A DNA stretch of 64,000 bases from Stenotrophomonas maltophilia (lineage in GTDB: Bacteria; Pseudomonadota; Gammaproteobacteria; Xanthomonadales; Xanthomonadaceae): assembly GCF_002205165.1 (NCBI RefSeq), contig NZ_NIVS01000011.1, positions 62,001 through 126,000 on the forward strand. The letters run 5' to 3'. The position numbers were made by a program, and so were the translations under genes. Shown one piece after another: positions 45,991 to 55,012 of the stretch. The notes under the pieces were generated by a model. The model worked only from the letters and a program-made list of their open reading frames with translations, made no database searches and was not told where the DNA came from. The stretch's first letter is position 1; every line of letters starts with the position of its first letter.

Positions 45991-46935
45991 TCAGGCGGCC
46001 CAGGTCTCGCGGGCCGTCTCGAAATCGGCGGGCGTGGACAGTGTGCGCGCGTCCAGCGATTTGTCGATGCGCTTGATCAACCCGCTCAGCACCTTGCCCG
46101 GGCCGCATTCGGCCACGCGGGTAACGCCGCGGGCGGCCAGCGCCTGCACGCAGCCGGTCCACTGGACGGGCAGGTACAGCTGCTGGACCAGCGCCTGGCG
46201 GATCGCATCCACGCCGTCATGCACGCGGGCATCCACGTTCTGCACCACCGGCAGGGCCGGGGCGCGCCAGTCCAGGCCGGCCATGGTTTCGGCCAGGCGG
46301 TTGGCGGCTTCGCGCATCAGCGGGGTGTGCGAAGGCACGCTGACAGCCAGCTTGACGGCCTTGCGGACGCCCTTCTCGGCCAGCAGCGCCAGCGCGCGAT
46401 CCACGGCAGCAGCGTCGCCACCGATGACGATCTGCCCGGGCGAGTTGTAGTTGGCGGGAACGACGATCTGGCTGCCGGCGGCCTGCTCGCAGACCTCCAC
46501 GACCAGGGCGTCTTCGGCGCCGAGGACGGCGGCCATCGCACCCACGCCGGTCGGGGCGGCTTCCTGCATCAGCTGACCACGCAGGCGCACCAGGTGGGCG
46601 CCGTCACGCAGGGTCAGCGCACCGGCCGCCACCAGGGCGGTGTATTCGCCGAGGCTGTGGCCAGCCAGGACGGCCGGCTGGGCGCCACCCACGGCGTTCC
46701 AGGCACGCCAGACGCCGATGCTGGCGGCCAGCAGGGCCGGCTGCGTGTATTCGGTACGGTTGAGCATTTCCTCCGGACCGCCCTGCGACAGCGCCCACAG
46801 GTCGACACCGGCGCCGTCGGAGGCTTCGGTGAAGGCCTCGCGGATCTGCGGGTGCAGCTCGGCCAGTTCGGCCAGCATGCCCAGCGACTGCGAGCCCTGG
46901 CCCGGGAACACGAATGCGAGATTGGTATCGGTCAC
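45991..46935 (-). CDS. fabD: malonyl-CoA:ACP transacylase
   Basis: 314 residues. FVFPGQGSQSLGML at the start, nucleophile GHSLGEYTALVAAGAL (Ser about 93), Arg in LVRLRGQLMQ, His in SVPSHTPLM and the Gln/Asn NYNSPGQIVIGG. Loads malonyl units on ACP. GTG at 46935 starts just before the conserved N-terminus; a TTG at 46953 is in frame. Confidence 0.97.
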   Translation of the reverse strand: MTDTNLAFVFPGQGSQSLGMLAELAELHPQIREAFTEASDGAGVDLWALSQGGPEEMLNRTEYTQPALLAASIGVWRAWNAVGGAQPAVLAGHSLGEYTALVAAGALTLRDGAHLVRLRGQLMQEAAPTGVGAMAAVLGAEDALVVEVCEQAAGSQIVVPANYNSPGQIVIGGDAAAVDRALALLAEKGVRKAVKLAVSVPSHTPLMREAANRLAETMAGLDWRAPALPVVQNVDARVHDGVDAIRQALVQQLYLPVQWTGCVQALAARGVTRVAECGPGKVLSGLIKRIDKSLDARTLSTPADFETARETWAA

Positions 46936-47024
46936 GCGATCATCCGCCTGCAAAAATCGAACGGCGAATGATAAAGGGGAACGTCGCCCTTCGTCTGTAC
47001 TGCCGCGTATGTGGGGGTGGCCCG

Positions 47025-47807
47025 TCAGGTGAACAGCTGGAGGATGTCCAGGTCGCCGTCGCTGAAGAAGTCGATGCAGATCACGGCCAGCATCAGCACG
47101 CCCAAGGTGGTGGCGCCATGGACGATCAGAATGGAGTGGGCCAGTGCGCGGGCGGAGCGGCCCATCTTCATGCTGGCGCGGGCCAGCCCCTGCAGGCGGC
47201 CGGTGACGTCGTGGGCATGCGCCAGCACCGGAGCTTCGGCACCGTCCATCGCCTGCGCCATGAGGGTCTGCAGCTGTTGCGGGCGCTCTTCGTAGTACTT
47301 GGCGACACCGTAGCCGAACATCAGCCAGTCGCGGGCCTGGGCCTGGGCGAGGTCCATGACTTCCAGGGGATCTTCTTCGAAATCGATGAAGCCGATCTCC
47401 TTGCCATCCCAGGTGAGGTTGCGCGGGAGCGGCTGGCCGAAATACGCGCCTTTGCTGTGCGCCTGGGCGATGGCATTCATCGCGGCGGACACGAGGCGGT
47501 CACGGCCGGCATCATCGGCTTCGCGCAGGCAGGTATTGAACGAGGAGCCGTTGTCGCCCAGCACCAGGGCAGCGTGACCGCTGCCGATCACGTTGGGGAC
47601 GTTGACCCCTTGCGCCTGCAGTTCGGACAGGCGGCGGGCTTCGGTTTCGCGGGCGGCGTCGCCGCCACGGTGCGGCGGTGGGCGCAGGGCATCGAGCTGG
47701 AAGCGGCGGGCGATGAAGTTCAGCAGGCCCAGCGCGACCACGCGGCTTCCTTCGCCGTACTGCTTCAGCCAGGCGCGCTGCCCTTCAATGACGATGGGCT
47801 CAACCAT
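47025..47807 (-). CDS. membrane-anchored kinase-like protein, probable pseudokinase
   Basis: 260 residues, with a small-kinase (Kdo/RIO-like) fold and a C-terminal membrane helix (about 225-247). The N-lobe has IEGQRAWLKQYG with a likely beta-3 Lys; the loop that should read HxDLxxxN is KGAYFGQPLPRNLTW, so the catalytic Asp is Gln while the metal-binding Asn is kept; GFIDFEEDP replaces DFG and keeps the Asp. It may bind nucleotide without transfer. It lies inside the fatty-acid operon between fabH and fabD, behind two hairpins; a link to membrane or LPS assembly is inference. AGGAG fixes the start. Confidence 0.75.
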   Translation of the reverse strand: MVEPIVIEGQRAWLKQYGEGSRVVALGLLNFIARRFQLDALRPPPHRGGDAARETEARRLSELQAQGVNVPNVIGSGHAALVLGDNGSSFNTCLREADDAGRDRLVSAAMNAIAQAHSKGAYFGQPLPRNLTWDGKEIGFIDFEEDPLEVMDLAQAQARDWLMFGYGVAKYYEERPQQLQTLMAQAMDGAEAPVLAHAHDVTGRLQGLARASMKMGRSARALAHSILIVHGATTLGVLMLAVICIDFFSDGDLDILQLFT

Positions 47808-47827
47808 GACAGTTCTCCTGAAATGCG

Positions 47828-47871
47828 TACGGCCCCGTAATGGGGCCGTAACGACAGCGTCACGTTGTCGT
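47828..47871 (-). promoter_or_regulatory. tandem hairpins between fabH and kinase-like gene
   Basis: Two adjacent stem-loops: TACGGCCCC/GGGGCCGTA (47828-47850, perfect nine-base) and ACGACAGCG/CGTTGTCGT (47851-47871, one G-T). They fill the 75-base intergene right after the fabH stop and end 12 bases before AGGAG of the next gene. No T tract follows, so mRNA processing or attenuation is more likely than simple termination. Confidence 0.55.
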
Positions 47872-47882
47872 AACTGACACTA

Positions 47883-48860
47883 TCAATAGCGCAGCAGAGC
47901 AGAACCCCACGTGAAGCCGCCGCCGAAGGCTTCCAGCAGCAGCAGCTGGCCGCGCTCCACGCGGCCGGAGCGGACCGCGTGATCCAGCGCCATCGGCACC
48001 GAGGCCGAGGAGGTGTTGCCGTGCTTGTCCACCGTCACCACTACCTGGTCCATGGACATCTCCAGGCGCTTGGCGGTGGCTTCGATAATGCGCAGGTTGG
48101 CCTGGTGCGGGATCAGCCAGTCCAGGTCGTCCTTGGTCAGCGCATTGGCTTCCAGGGTTTCGTCGACGACCGAGTCCAGCGCCTTGACGGCGTACTTGAA
48201 CACGTCGTTGCCCTTCATCAGGATCGCGCCGCGGGCATTGTCGCCCTCGCCGAAACCGGCCGAGACGCCCACCGGGTTCCACAGCAGCTCTTTCTTGCTG
48301 CCATCCGAATGCAGGTGGGTGCTGAGGATGCCGGTCTCTTCGTCGGCCTTAAGCACGACGGCGCCCGCGCCATCGCCGAACAGCACGCAGGTGGTGCGCT
48401 CGGTCCAGTCGACGATACGGGTCAGGGTTTCCGCACCGATGACCAGCACATGGCGTGCATCACCGGAACGAATGAATTTGTCGGCCACGCTCAACGCGAA
48501 CACGAAGCCCGAACAGGCCGCATTGACGTCGAAGGCGGGGCAACCGCTCGCACCGAGCTTGGCCTGGATCAGGCACGCGGTGGACGGGAAAATCAGATCA
48601 GGCGTGGTGGTGCCCACCACGATCATGTCGAGCTGCGAAGCGTCGATACCGGCCGCTTCAAGCGCACGTACCGCGGCGTGGTAGCCGAGGTCGCTGGTGG
48701 TCTCGCCTTCGGCCGCAATGTGCCGTTCGCGGATACCAGTGCGCGATTGAATCCACTCATCGCTGGTGTCGACCATTTTCTCCAGATCCTGGTTGGTCAA
48801 CACTTTTTCGGGCAAATAACTACCGGTGCCCGCGATCCTCGAGTAGATCCGCTTGCTCAT
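47883..48860 (-). CDS. fabH: 3-oxoacyl-ACP synthase III
   Basis: 325 residues; starts fatty-acid synthesis by joining acetyl-CoA and malonyl-ACP. Catalytic Cys in [13 protein letters not shown] (about 113), His in [12 protein letters not shown] and Asn in [11 protein letters not shown]-terminal [30 protein letters not shown] is typical. Downstream of rpmF across a strong hairpin. Confidence 0.97.
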   Translation of the reverse strand: MSKRIYSRIAGTGSYLPEKVLTNQDLEKMVDTSDEWIQSRTGIRERHIAAEGETTSDLGYHAAVRALEAAGIDASQLDMIVVGTTTPDLIFPSTACLIQAKLGASGCPAFDVNAACSGFVFALSVADKFIRSGDARHVLVIGAETLTRIVDWTERTTCVLFGDGAGAVVLKADEETGILSTHLHSDGSKKELLWNPVGVSAGFGEGDNARGAILMKGNDVFKYAVKALDSVVDETLEANALTKDDLDWLIPHQANLRIIEATAKRLEMSMDQVVVTVDKHGNTSSASVPMALDHAVRSGRVERGQLLLLEAFGGGFTWGSALLRY

Positions 48861-48912
48861 TGCATGTCCTGTAGCTCGATCGCCAAACGTGACGATCGGG
48901 AAGAATGGGGTA

Positions 48913-48942
48913 AAGGCCGCCGCCCGACCGGGCAGCGGCCTT
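48913..48942 (-). terminator. hairpin between rpmF and fabH, attenuator
   Basis: Long stem with outer arms AAGGCCGC/GCGGCCTT and inner GCCCG/CGGGC. On the minus strand TTTACCCC follows. A partial terminator here would uncouple abundant L32 message from the fab genes, as known for other rpmF-fab operons. Confidence 0.7.
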
Positions 48943-48948
48943 CACAAA

Positions 48949-49146
48949 TCAATCTTCTTCGACGGCCGAGTTCGACTTGGTCGTGATCACCTTCTTGCCG
49001 CGGTAGAAACCGTCAGCGGTGATGTGGTGACGCAGATGCACTTCACCGGTGGTCGGATCGGTGGACAGCTGCTTGGCGCTCAGGGCGTCATGCGCACGGC
49101 GCATACCGCGGCGGGACGGGGTGACACGGGATTTCTGCACAGCCAT
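48949..49146 (-). CDS. rpmF: 50S ribosomal protein L32
   Basis: 65 residues. [19 protein letters not shown] start and the [14 protein letters not shown] core are diagnostic; the zinc Cys pairs of some L32 forms are absent, so this is the zinc-free form. It lies between yceD and fabH in the classic order. Confidence 0.97.
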   Translation of the reverse strand: MAVQKSRVTPSRRGMRRAHDALSAKQLSTDPTTGEVHLRHHITADGFYRGKKVITTKSNSAVEED

Positions 49147-49254
49147 GGGATTGCTCCAAACTCGGTTCGTTTTGCTTCGTCGTATCGTCGCGCAGGACGC
49201 CAGCGCCCAGCACAGTTTTCGCTTTCGCCGCAGCCGCCGACGACAATCCGGCTG

Positions 49255-49764
49255 CTATTGTTTTTTCAGTGCCGCCAACGCCGCGAACGGATTGGCCTTG
49301 CTGATTTCTTCTTCGGTCGGTGCCCAGTCCTTGTCCACGGCCTCACCATCGGGAGACAGCGGCACGACGGGCACGGCCAGGACGAGTTCGTCCTCGACCA
49401 GTTCCAGCGGTCGCAGCATGCCGTCTTCCGGCACCAGCCACGGTTCCCAACCTTCCGGCAACGAGGACTCTTCCTCTTCGCTGCGGATCAGGCCGAGCCG
49501 CTGCACCATCGAAACCGGCAACAGGAAACGCTGCAGGCTGCGCTGACAGATCAGCGGCAGCGCGGTGTCGATGGACAGTTCAACATAGGATACCTGCAGG
49601 ATGTCGTCGTGCGCGAATTCCAGTGCATAGGTGCACGTTCCTTCGGTATCGGCGACAAGGCCCTGGAGGCGGGTCAATTCCGCTAGATTCACCTGGCCGT
49701 CGAAGCACCTGCGCGCTGCGACCATCCGCCAAGCATCCAGCATTTCGGGCACGTTTGCGGACAT
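49255..49764 (-). CDS. yceD: YceD/DUF177 family protein
   Basis: 169 residues, acidic. The DUF177 core CQRSLQRFLLPVSMVQRLGLI, WEPWLVPEDGMLRPLELVEDELVLAVPVVPLSP is clear; the family works in 23S rRNA accumulation, probably with the L32 assembly step. The usual CxxC reads CTYALE..ICQR, so the zinc pair is incomplete. The start at 49764 is preferred over a TTG at 49803. First gene of the block; divergent from maf. Confidence 0.9.
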   Translation of the reverse strand: MSANVPEMLDAWRMVAARRCFDGQVNLAELTRLQGLVADTEGTCTYALEFAHDDILQVSYVELSIDTALPLICQRSLQRFLLPVSMVQRLGLIRSEEEESSLPEGWEPWLVPEDGMLRPLELVEDELVLAVPVVPLSPDGEAVDKDWAPTEEEISKANPFAALAALKKQ

Positions 49765-49878
49765 AAGCCGCTGAATGTTAAGGATCGCCCGGCCCGCTGT
49801 CAAATGCCTGCGCAGTCAGGTTGCCGATCCTTGCCCCGAGGGGCCAGACTGCCGCCCTTCCGTGCCCGGTATTGTCGC

Positions 49879-50451
49879 ATGACCCCGCTGCTGCTTGCTT
49901 CCACCTCCCGCTACCGCCGTGAATTGCTGGAGCGGCTCGGCCTGCCCCTGGAGACCGCCCGTCCCGAGGTGGATGAGACGCCGGGCCCCGGCGAAGCCCC
50001 AGAGGCCGTGGCGGTTCGCCTGGCGCGGGCGAAGGCCGAGGCCGTCGCCCGCCTGCACCCCGGCCGATGGGTGATCGGCTCGGACCAGGTGGCGGAACTG
50101 AACGGCGCCCCGCTGGGCAAGCCGGGCACCGTGGAGGGTGCGCAGGCGCAGCTGGCCGCGATGTCCGGGCAGGTGGTCGCCTTCCACACGGCCGTGAGCC
50201 TGGTGCGCGACGGCGAAGCCCTGGAAACCTGTGATCTGACCCGGGTCCACTTCCGGGCGCTGAGCCCGGCCGAGATCGCCCGCTATGTGGCCGCCGAGCA
50301 GCCGCTGGACTGCGCTGGCAGCTTCAAGTGCGAAGGCCTGGGCATCACCCTGTTCGACGCGATCGAGAACCGAGACCCGACCGCGCTGATCGGGCTGCCG
50401 CTGATCGCAGTGAGCCAGTTGCTGCGGCAGGCCGGCTACACCCTGCCTTGA
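49879..50451 (+). CDS. Maf-like nucleotide pyrophosphatase (YceF type)
   Basis: 190 residues. LLLASTSRYRRELLERLGLP with the conserved SxR, the acidic VDE, WVIGSDQVAEL (GSDQ is the YceF variant, against GADT in YhdE), FHTAVSLV and DCAGSFKCEGLGITLFDAIENRDPTALIGLPL. Hydrolyses modified NTPs such as m7GTP in the YceF group. Start 49879 follows the loss of family similarity upstream; the frame extends back to 49804. Divergent from yceD. Confidence 0.93.
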   Translation: MTPLLLASTSRYRRELLERLGLPLETARPEVDETPGPGEAPEAVAVRLARAKAEAVARLHPGRWVIGSDQVAELNGAPLGKPGTVEGAQAQLAAMSGQVVAFHTAVSLVRDGEALETCDLTRVHFRALSPAEIARYVAAEQPLDCAGSFKCEGLGITLFDAIENRDPTALIGLPLIAVSQLLRQAGYTLP

Positions 50452-50454
50452 GGC

Positions 50455-52161
50455 TCAGCGCAGCTGCAGTGCTTCCAGGCAGCCGGCATCGAGGTGACCG
50501 GTGGCCCAGCCGACCCAGCGCCCTGCCAGCGGCATGGCCAGGCCCACGGGGCGTCCACTGCATTGAAGAACCAGCCGCGGTGCGTTGCTCTGGGCGCTGA
50601 AATCGATACGCCAGGCCCAGCCACCGAGGGTATTGCGCACCGCCACGAGGGACACATCGCCGATCGGGACGGCCACGCTGCTTGCTGTCGTCGCCCCGCC
50701 TTGCAGATACCGGGCCTCAGGCCAAGCGAACATGGCCACCCCATGCGCGCGCAGGCTCGGTAGTGCCGCCTGCACTTCGCCGGGCACGCTCTCGCCATGG
50801 GTCTGGTCCGGATCGACCACGCCGGCCGCGGCAGCCGTGGCGGTCATGTTCGCCACCCGCTGCATGCTGGCGCCGAGGTAGGCCATCCACGCTGTACTCG
50901 GCACGGCCACCAGCGCAAGCAGGAGTGCGCCCCAGGCCGCCCGCCGCGGGCGGCGCAGGCCGATCCGTATGGTCGCCCACAGCACCAGGCCGGACCAGAA
51001 CAGCCACGACCAGGGCACATACCGCGGCGCGGCCAACTGCGTCGGGTAGTCGGCGAAATAGGTCCAGCGACTGAGCGCGACCAGCCCGCCCACTGCCACG
51101 CCAAACCACGCCATCGCCAGCGCCACCGACTCCCCTGCCCCGGCGCTGCGGCCGCGCTGCCAGGTTCGCCAGGTCATACCGCAGAGCGCGGCCAGCCCGG
51201 CCGCACCGATCAGCAGATGCGGCCAGCGCGAGGTCAACACCGGTCCGAACAGCGCCTGATAACTGCTCGCCACGGCATGCACTACATCGCGCACCGGCGC
51301 GAACGGCAATTGCTGCGCCGCGGCCGGATCCAGTGCCGGCCAGGCCAGATAGATGAAGGGCGAGGCCAGCCAGCGCAGCAACACGTCCAGCTGCGGCAGC
51401 GGGGCCACCGCCATCTGCGCAGGCATCCCGGTCCGCCCCATGCCCAGGTGCAGCCCGACCGCCACGAGCAGCCCGGCGATCCATGGCACCCAATGCGACA
51501 ACGGCGCATGCCGCACCACCAGCACCGCCGCCAGCCCCACGAACACGGCCACGCCGCTGCCGAAGGAGAATGTCGCTGCCACGCCGCACACGGCGGCCAA
51601 TACGGCACCGCGACGGTCCCCGCGCAGCAGCAGGGCGGCGCCTGCCATCAGCGCCACGGTGATCAGGTACGCGTGGACCGATTCGTTGGCATGGGTGAGC
51701 GCCCGCTGGCTGCCCAGCCAGAAGATCGACAGCGCTGCGACCACGGTCGCGGCGGCGCGCACCGGCGGTGCTAGGGCATCGGACCTGATGATCCGGGCCA
51801 GCAGCCAGACCGTCGCCAGTGCCAAGGCCACACCGGTACCGATCTGCAGCCATTGATTGCCATGCAGCCACTCCAGCTCGGCATAGCGCACCAGGTTCGG
51901 CAGGATTTCGCGGTGGCCGTTGTCTGACACCAGCACATTGGCCGGCCACGGCATTTCCAGCAGCTTCTGGGTGAAGCGCCACGGATCGGCGTACAGCACG
52001 CGCGGCGAGAGCCATACCATCGCTGCAACGCCCACCGCGATGATTGCAGCCACCGCCAACCACAGCAGGCGAATCAGCGCAGGCGACACCGGCGTGGCAG
52101 CCTGGGACACGGGCAACGGGGGAGATTCCTGCGAGGCATTGCGCATGACGTGGTCATCCAT
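50455..52161 (-). CDS. polytopic membrane protein of unknown function
   Basis: 568 residues with about 11 membrane helices between residues 25 and 430, then a soluble domain of about 120 residues at the C-terminus (QVQ..LPSLRAHGVAMF, ending CLEALQLR) with two Cys. The helix pattern is like GT-C-fold glycosyltransferases, but the usual acidic ExD motif in the first loop is not evident (a DP in YADPWR is the only candidate). It lies 14 bases downstream of the GT39 gene, so the two are probably one operon. A start at 52146 is also possible. Confidence 0.75.
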   Translation of the reverse strand: MDDHVMRNASQESPPLPVSQAATPVSPALIRLLWLAVAAIIAVGVAAMVWLSPRVLYADPWRFTQKLLEMPWPANVLVSDNGHREILPNLVRYAELEWLHGNQWLQIGTGVALALATVWLLARIIRSDALAPPVRAAATVVAALSIFWLGSQRALTHANESVHAYLITVALMAGAALLLRGDRRGAVLAAVCGVAATFSFGSGVAVFVGLAAVLVVRHAPLSHWVPWIAGLLVAVGLHLGMGRTGMPAQMAVAPLPQLDVLLRWLASPFIYLAWPALDPAAAQQLPFAPVRDVVHAVASSYQALFGPVLTSRWPHLLIGAAGLAALCGMTWRTWQRGRSAGAGESVALAMAWFGVAVGGLVALSRWTYFADYPTQLAAPRYVPWSWLFWSGLVLWATIRIGLRRPRRAAWGALLLALVAVPSTAWMAYLGASMQRVANMTATAAAAGVVDPDQTHGESVPGEVQAALPSLRAHGVAMFAWPEARYLQGGATTASSVAVPIGDVSLVAVRNTLGGWAWRIDFSAQSNAPRLVLQCSGRPVGLAMPLAGRWVGWATGHLDAGCLEALQLR

Positions 52162-52175
52162 GAAGACACATGCGC

Positions 52176-54017
52176 TCAGCGCGCGGGGACGGTGAAGGCC
52201 TGTTCCTGCCACTGCTCCACGCTGCCGTCCTTGCCGTACAGCGTCATGCCGAGCCAATGACGACCGGGCGTGAGGTGGTGGGTCTTCAACGTGGCATCGA
52301 AGGCCACGTTCGGGTGCTGCGGGTCGGTGGAGATCTTCCACGCGCCGGTAATGTCGTAGGGCCGGCCGTAGACCGCATCGCCCACCGGCGCACCATCGAT
52401 GAGCAGCTCGACACGTTCGATGCCCACGCCGTCCTTGAAGGCCCAGCCGCGCACGTCCAGCGTGCCACCCACCTTCGCATCCGGCTGCGGCGTATCCAGC
52501 CAGGCCATCGCCGGGGTCACGCACGGGCCTGCCACGCGCTCGGCCGGCAGCTTGAACAGCAGGAACCGCTGATAGCCATGATCGTTGCTGACCACGCGCG
52601 GCGGCGGCAGCGGCCCGACCTGCTCGCAGACCGCGTGGTAACGCGCCAGCAGATCGCGGTAGCGCTGGTCGCTGGGCGACAGCACCAGCAGCATCGGCGC
52701 GTCGCGCTGGCCATCGTGGAGCAGCCCCCACAGCCCCAGCTGCGCACTGCGGCCATGTTTGTCGTTCAACGGGTGGCGCAGCACCTCGATCGAAGGATCG
52801 CGCAGCTGGAAGCCCAGCTCCGCGCCCACCTTGAAGTTGCCGGCCAGCACGCGGGTGCCGGGCGGCATGCTTTCCAGCTCGTCGCGCACGGCGCCTGCCA
52901 GGGGTTCCCAGCCGGCAAAGTTGCGCGGGTAGTACTTGTAGCCGGCCAGCTGCTCGCGCACGCTCGGGATGGAGACCGTCAGGTAATAGCCGAAGGCCAG
53001 GGCGAGCCCGGCACCGGCCAACCACCAGCCGGTACGGCGCAGCCAGCGCGGCCAGCCGTTGAGTACCACCGGCACTGCGATCAGCAGGGCGAGATAGCCG
53101 GGCAGCGGCCAATGGAAACTGATGCGCTCCACATCGGTGAAGAAGCCCAGGCCGAAGATGGACAGCGTCGACACCGCGCCGATCAGGCCGAAGTAGCGCC
53201 ACTGCGCGCGCGCGCCGCCGCCGGAGCGGGTGCCGGCCAGGGCCACCTTCCACATCGCGATGCACAGGATCGGGGTGACCAGCATCGGCTGGATCACCAG
53301 GAACCACAGCCCGCTCCACTCGAACGCCCACGGGTGGCGCTCGACCACCTGGAATTTCAGGCCCGCATCATGGTTGTCGGCATTCCACGACAACAGCGGC
53401 AGCCACGCCACCACACCGACGGCCAGGGCCACCCAGACGCGCGGATCGCGCAGCATGCGCCGGCCCTGCGGCAGCACCAGCAGCGCAATGAAGCCGACCA
53501 CGATCACCCCGATGAAGCGATAGTGGCTCAGCGCGCCGATCGACAAGCCGGCCGCCAGCTTCACCGCCGCGGCGGCATCGACACTGCGCAGCAACCGCGC
53601 GCCGGCGTCCAGACACAGCACCGCAGCCAACGCCATCGGCACATCGGGCACGGCCAGCATGCCCAGCGTGGCCGACAGCGGCATCAACAAGGTGAGACTG
53701 CCCGCCTGCCAACCGGCCACCGCGCCGAACCAGCGCGTGGCGATCCGCGAGACCAGCCACGGCAGCCACGCACCGATCGCCAGGAACGGCAGGCGCAGCG
53801 CCAGTACATGGTTGCCGCCCACTTCCACGCCCAGGCGCGCCAGCCATGCGGTCAGCCCGGGCAGGTCCGAATAGGCCGCGGCCAGATGCTGGCCTTCCTG
53901 CCAGTAAAAAGCTTCGTCCACGAACAAGGGCAGACGTGCGGCCACCACCAATTTGACGGCGGTGACCAGCGTCCACAACAACAGGAATATGGTGCGTGCG
54001 CGTTGTTCGCCCTGCAT
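52176..54017 (-). CDS. GT39-type glycosyltransferase with C-terminal beta domain
   Basis: 613 residues. The N-terminal 350 residues are a GT-C membrane enzyme of the ArnT/PMT kind: the first loop has FVDEAFYWQEGQHLA (Asp-Glu catalytic motif) and the region LPGLTAWLARLGVEVGG; about ten helices follow. It would move a sugar from a polyprenyl donor in the periplasm. From about residue 505 there is an added Ig-like domain (DTPQPDAKVGGTLDVRGWAFKDGVGIERVELLIDG). Starts 40 bases from the divergent moxR; the next membrane protein follows it. Confidence 0.85.
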   Translation of the reverse strand: MQGEQRARTIFLLLWTLVTAVKLVVAARLPLFVDEAFYWQEGQHLAAAYSDLPGLTAWLARLGVEVGGNHVLALRLPFLAIGAWLPWLVSRIATRWFGAVAGWQAGSLTLLMPLSATLGMLAVPDVPMALAAVLCLDAGARLLRSVDAAAAVKLAAGLSIGALSHYRFIGVIVVGFIALLVLPQGRRMLRDPRVWVALAVGVVAWLPLLSWNADNHDAGLKFQVVERHPWAFEWSGLWFLVIQPMLVTPILCIAMWKVALAGTRSGGGARAQWRYFGLIGAVSTLSIFGLGFFTDVERISFHWPLPGYLALLIAVPVVLNGWPRWLRRTGWWLAGAGLALAFGYYLTVSIPSVREQLAGYKYYPRNFAGWEPLAGAVRDELESMPPGTRVLAGNFKVGAELGFQLRDPSIEVLRHPLNDKHGRSAQLGLWGLLHDGQRDAPMLLVLSPSDQRYRDLLARYHAVCEQVGPLPPPRVVSNDHGYQRFLLFKLPAERVAGPCVTPAMAWLDTPQPDAKVGGTLDVRGWAFKDGVGIERVELLIDGAPVGDAVYGRPYDITGAWKISTDPQHPNVAFDATLKTHHLTPGRHWLGMTLYGKDGSVEQWQEQAFTVPAR

Positions 54018-54057
54018 TGCTCTATAGAATCAGTGGAATCATCGAATCGAGACGGAC

Positions 54058-55011
54058 ATGGATCATTCGCCCCCCGTGCCAGCCATGCTAACCGATGTAC
54101 TGCGACAGTCCCTTCGCGCCGCCCAGGATCAGGTCAACGGGCTGGTGCTGGGCAAGGCGCAGGAGGTGCGGCTGGCCTTCGTGGCGCTGCTCTCCGGCGG
54201 CCATCTGCTGATCGAGGACCTGCCCGGGCTGGGCAAGACCACCCTCGCCCACGCCATGGCCTCCAGCCTCGGGCTGGGCTTCCAGCGGGTGCAGTTCACC
54301 TCCGACCTGCTGCCTGCCGACGTGCTCGGCGTCTCGGTCTACGACGCCGGCAGTCGGCAGTTCCAGTTCCATCCCGGCCCCGTCTTCACCCACGTGCTGC
54401 TCGCCGATGAGATCAACCGCGCGCCGCCGCGCACCCAGAGCGCACTGCTGGAAGCGATGGCCGAGCAGCAGGTCACCCTGGATGGCGTGACCCATCCCCT
54501 GCCCGATCCGTTCTTCGTCATCGCCACCCAGAATCCGGTCGACCTCTCCGGCACGTTCCCGTTGCCGGACTCGCAGCTGGATCGTTTTCTGCTGCGCCTG
54601 GCGCTGGGCTACCCGAATCCGGAATCGGAGCGCGAACTGCTGCGTGGCACCGATCGCCGCCATCTGATCGCACAGGCCAGCGCGCGTTTGACCGACGTGG
54701 AAGTACGCACACTGCGCGAGGCGGTCGGCCAGGTGCATGCCAGCGAGGCGTTGGTCACCTACGTGCAGGCGCTGCTGGCCCGCAGCCGCCAGCATGCAGG
54801 CGTCCGCGTCGGCCTGTCGCCGCGCGCCGGCCTGGCCTTGCTGCGCGCCGCCAAGGCACATGCACTGCTGCTGGGCCGCGCGCATGTAGTGCCTGAAGAC
54901 GTGCAGACTCTGTTCGTCGCGGTGGCCGGGCATCGCCTGGTGCCGGAGGCCGAAGCCGGCAACGGGCCGGCACTGGCCCGCGCGATCCTCCAGACCGTGC
55001 AGGTCGACTGA
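54058..55011 (+). CDS. MoxR-family AAA+ ATPase
   Basis: 317 residues. Walker A EDLPGLGKTTLAHAMA (about residue 62), LLPADVLGVSVYDAG, Walker B VLLADEINRAPPRTQSALLEAM, sensor 1 IATQNPVDLSGTFPLPDSQLDRFL and the C-terminal lid. MoxR ATPases act as chaperones with von Willebrand/DUF58 partners. Here the DUF58 gene starts one base after the stop. Shares a 40-base spacer with the divergent GT39 gene. Confidence 0.95.
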   Translation: MDHSPPVPAMLTDVLRQSLRAAQDQVNGLVLGKAQEVRLAFVALLSGGHLLIEDLPGLGKTTLAHAMASSLGLGFQRVQFTSDLLPADVLGVSVYDAGSRQFQFHPGPVFTHVLLADEINRAPPRTQSALLEAMAEQQVTLDGVTHPLPDPFFVIATQNPVDLSGTFPLPDSQLDRFLLRLALGYPNPESERELLRGTDRRHLIAQASARLTDVEVRTLREAVGQVHASEALVTYVQALLARSRQHAGVRVGLSPRAGLALLRAAKAHALLLGRAHVVPEDVQTLFVAVAGHRLVPEAEAGNGPALARAILQTVQVD

Positions 55012-55012
55012 G

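Noticed and set aside
52162-53331. N-terminal extension of the membrane protein at 50455-52161, whose frame stays open to 53331
   Set aside because: The extension lies wholly inside the GT39 gene in another frame and is Arg/Ala-rich without membrane segments.
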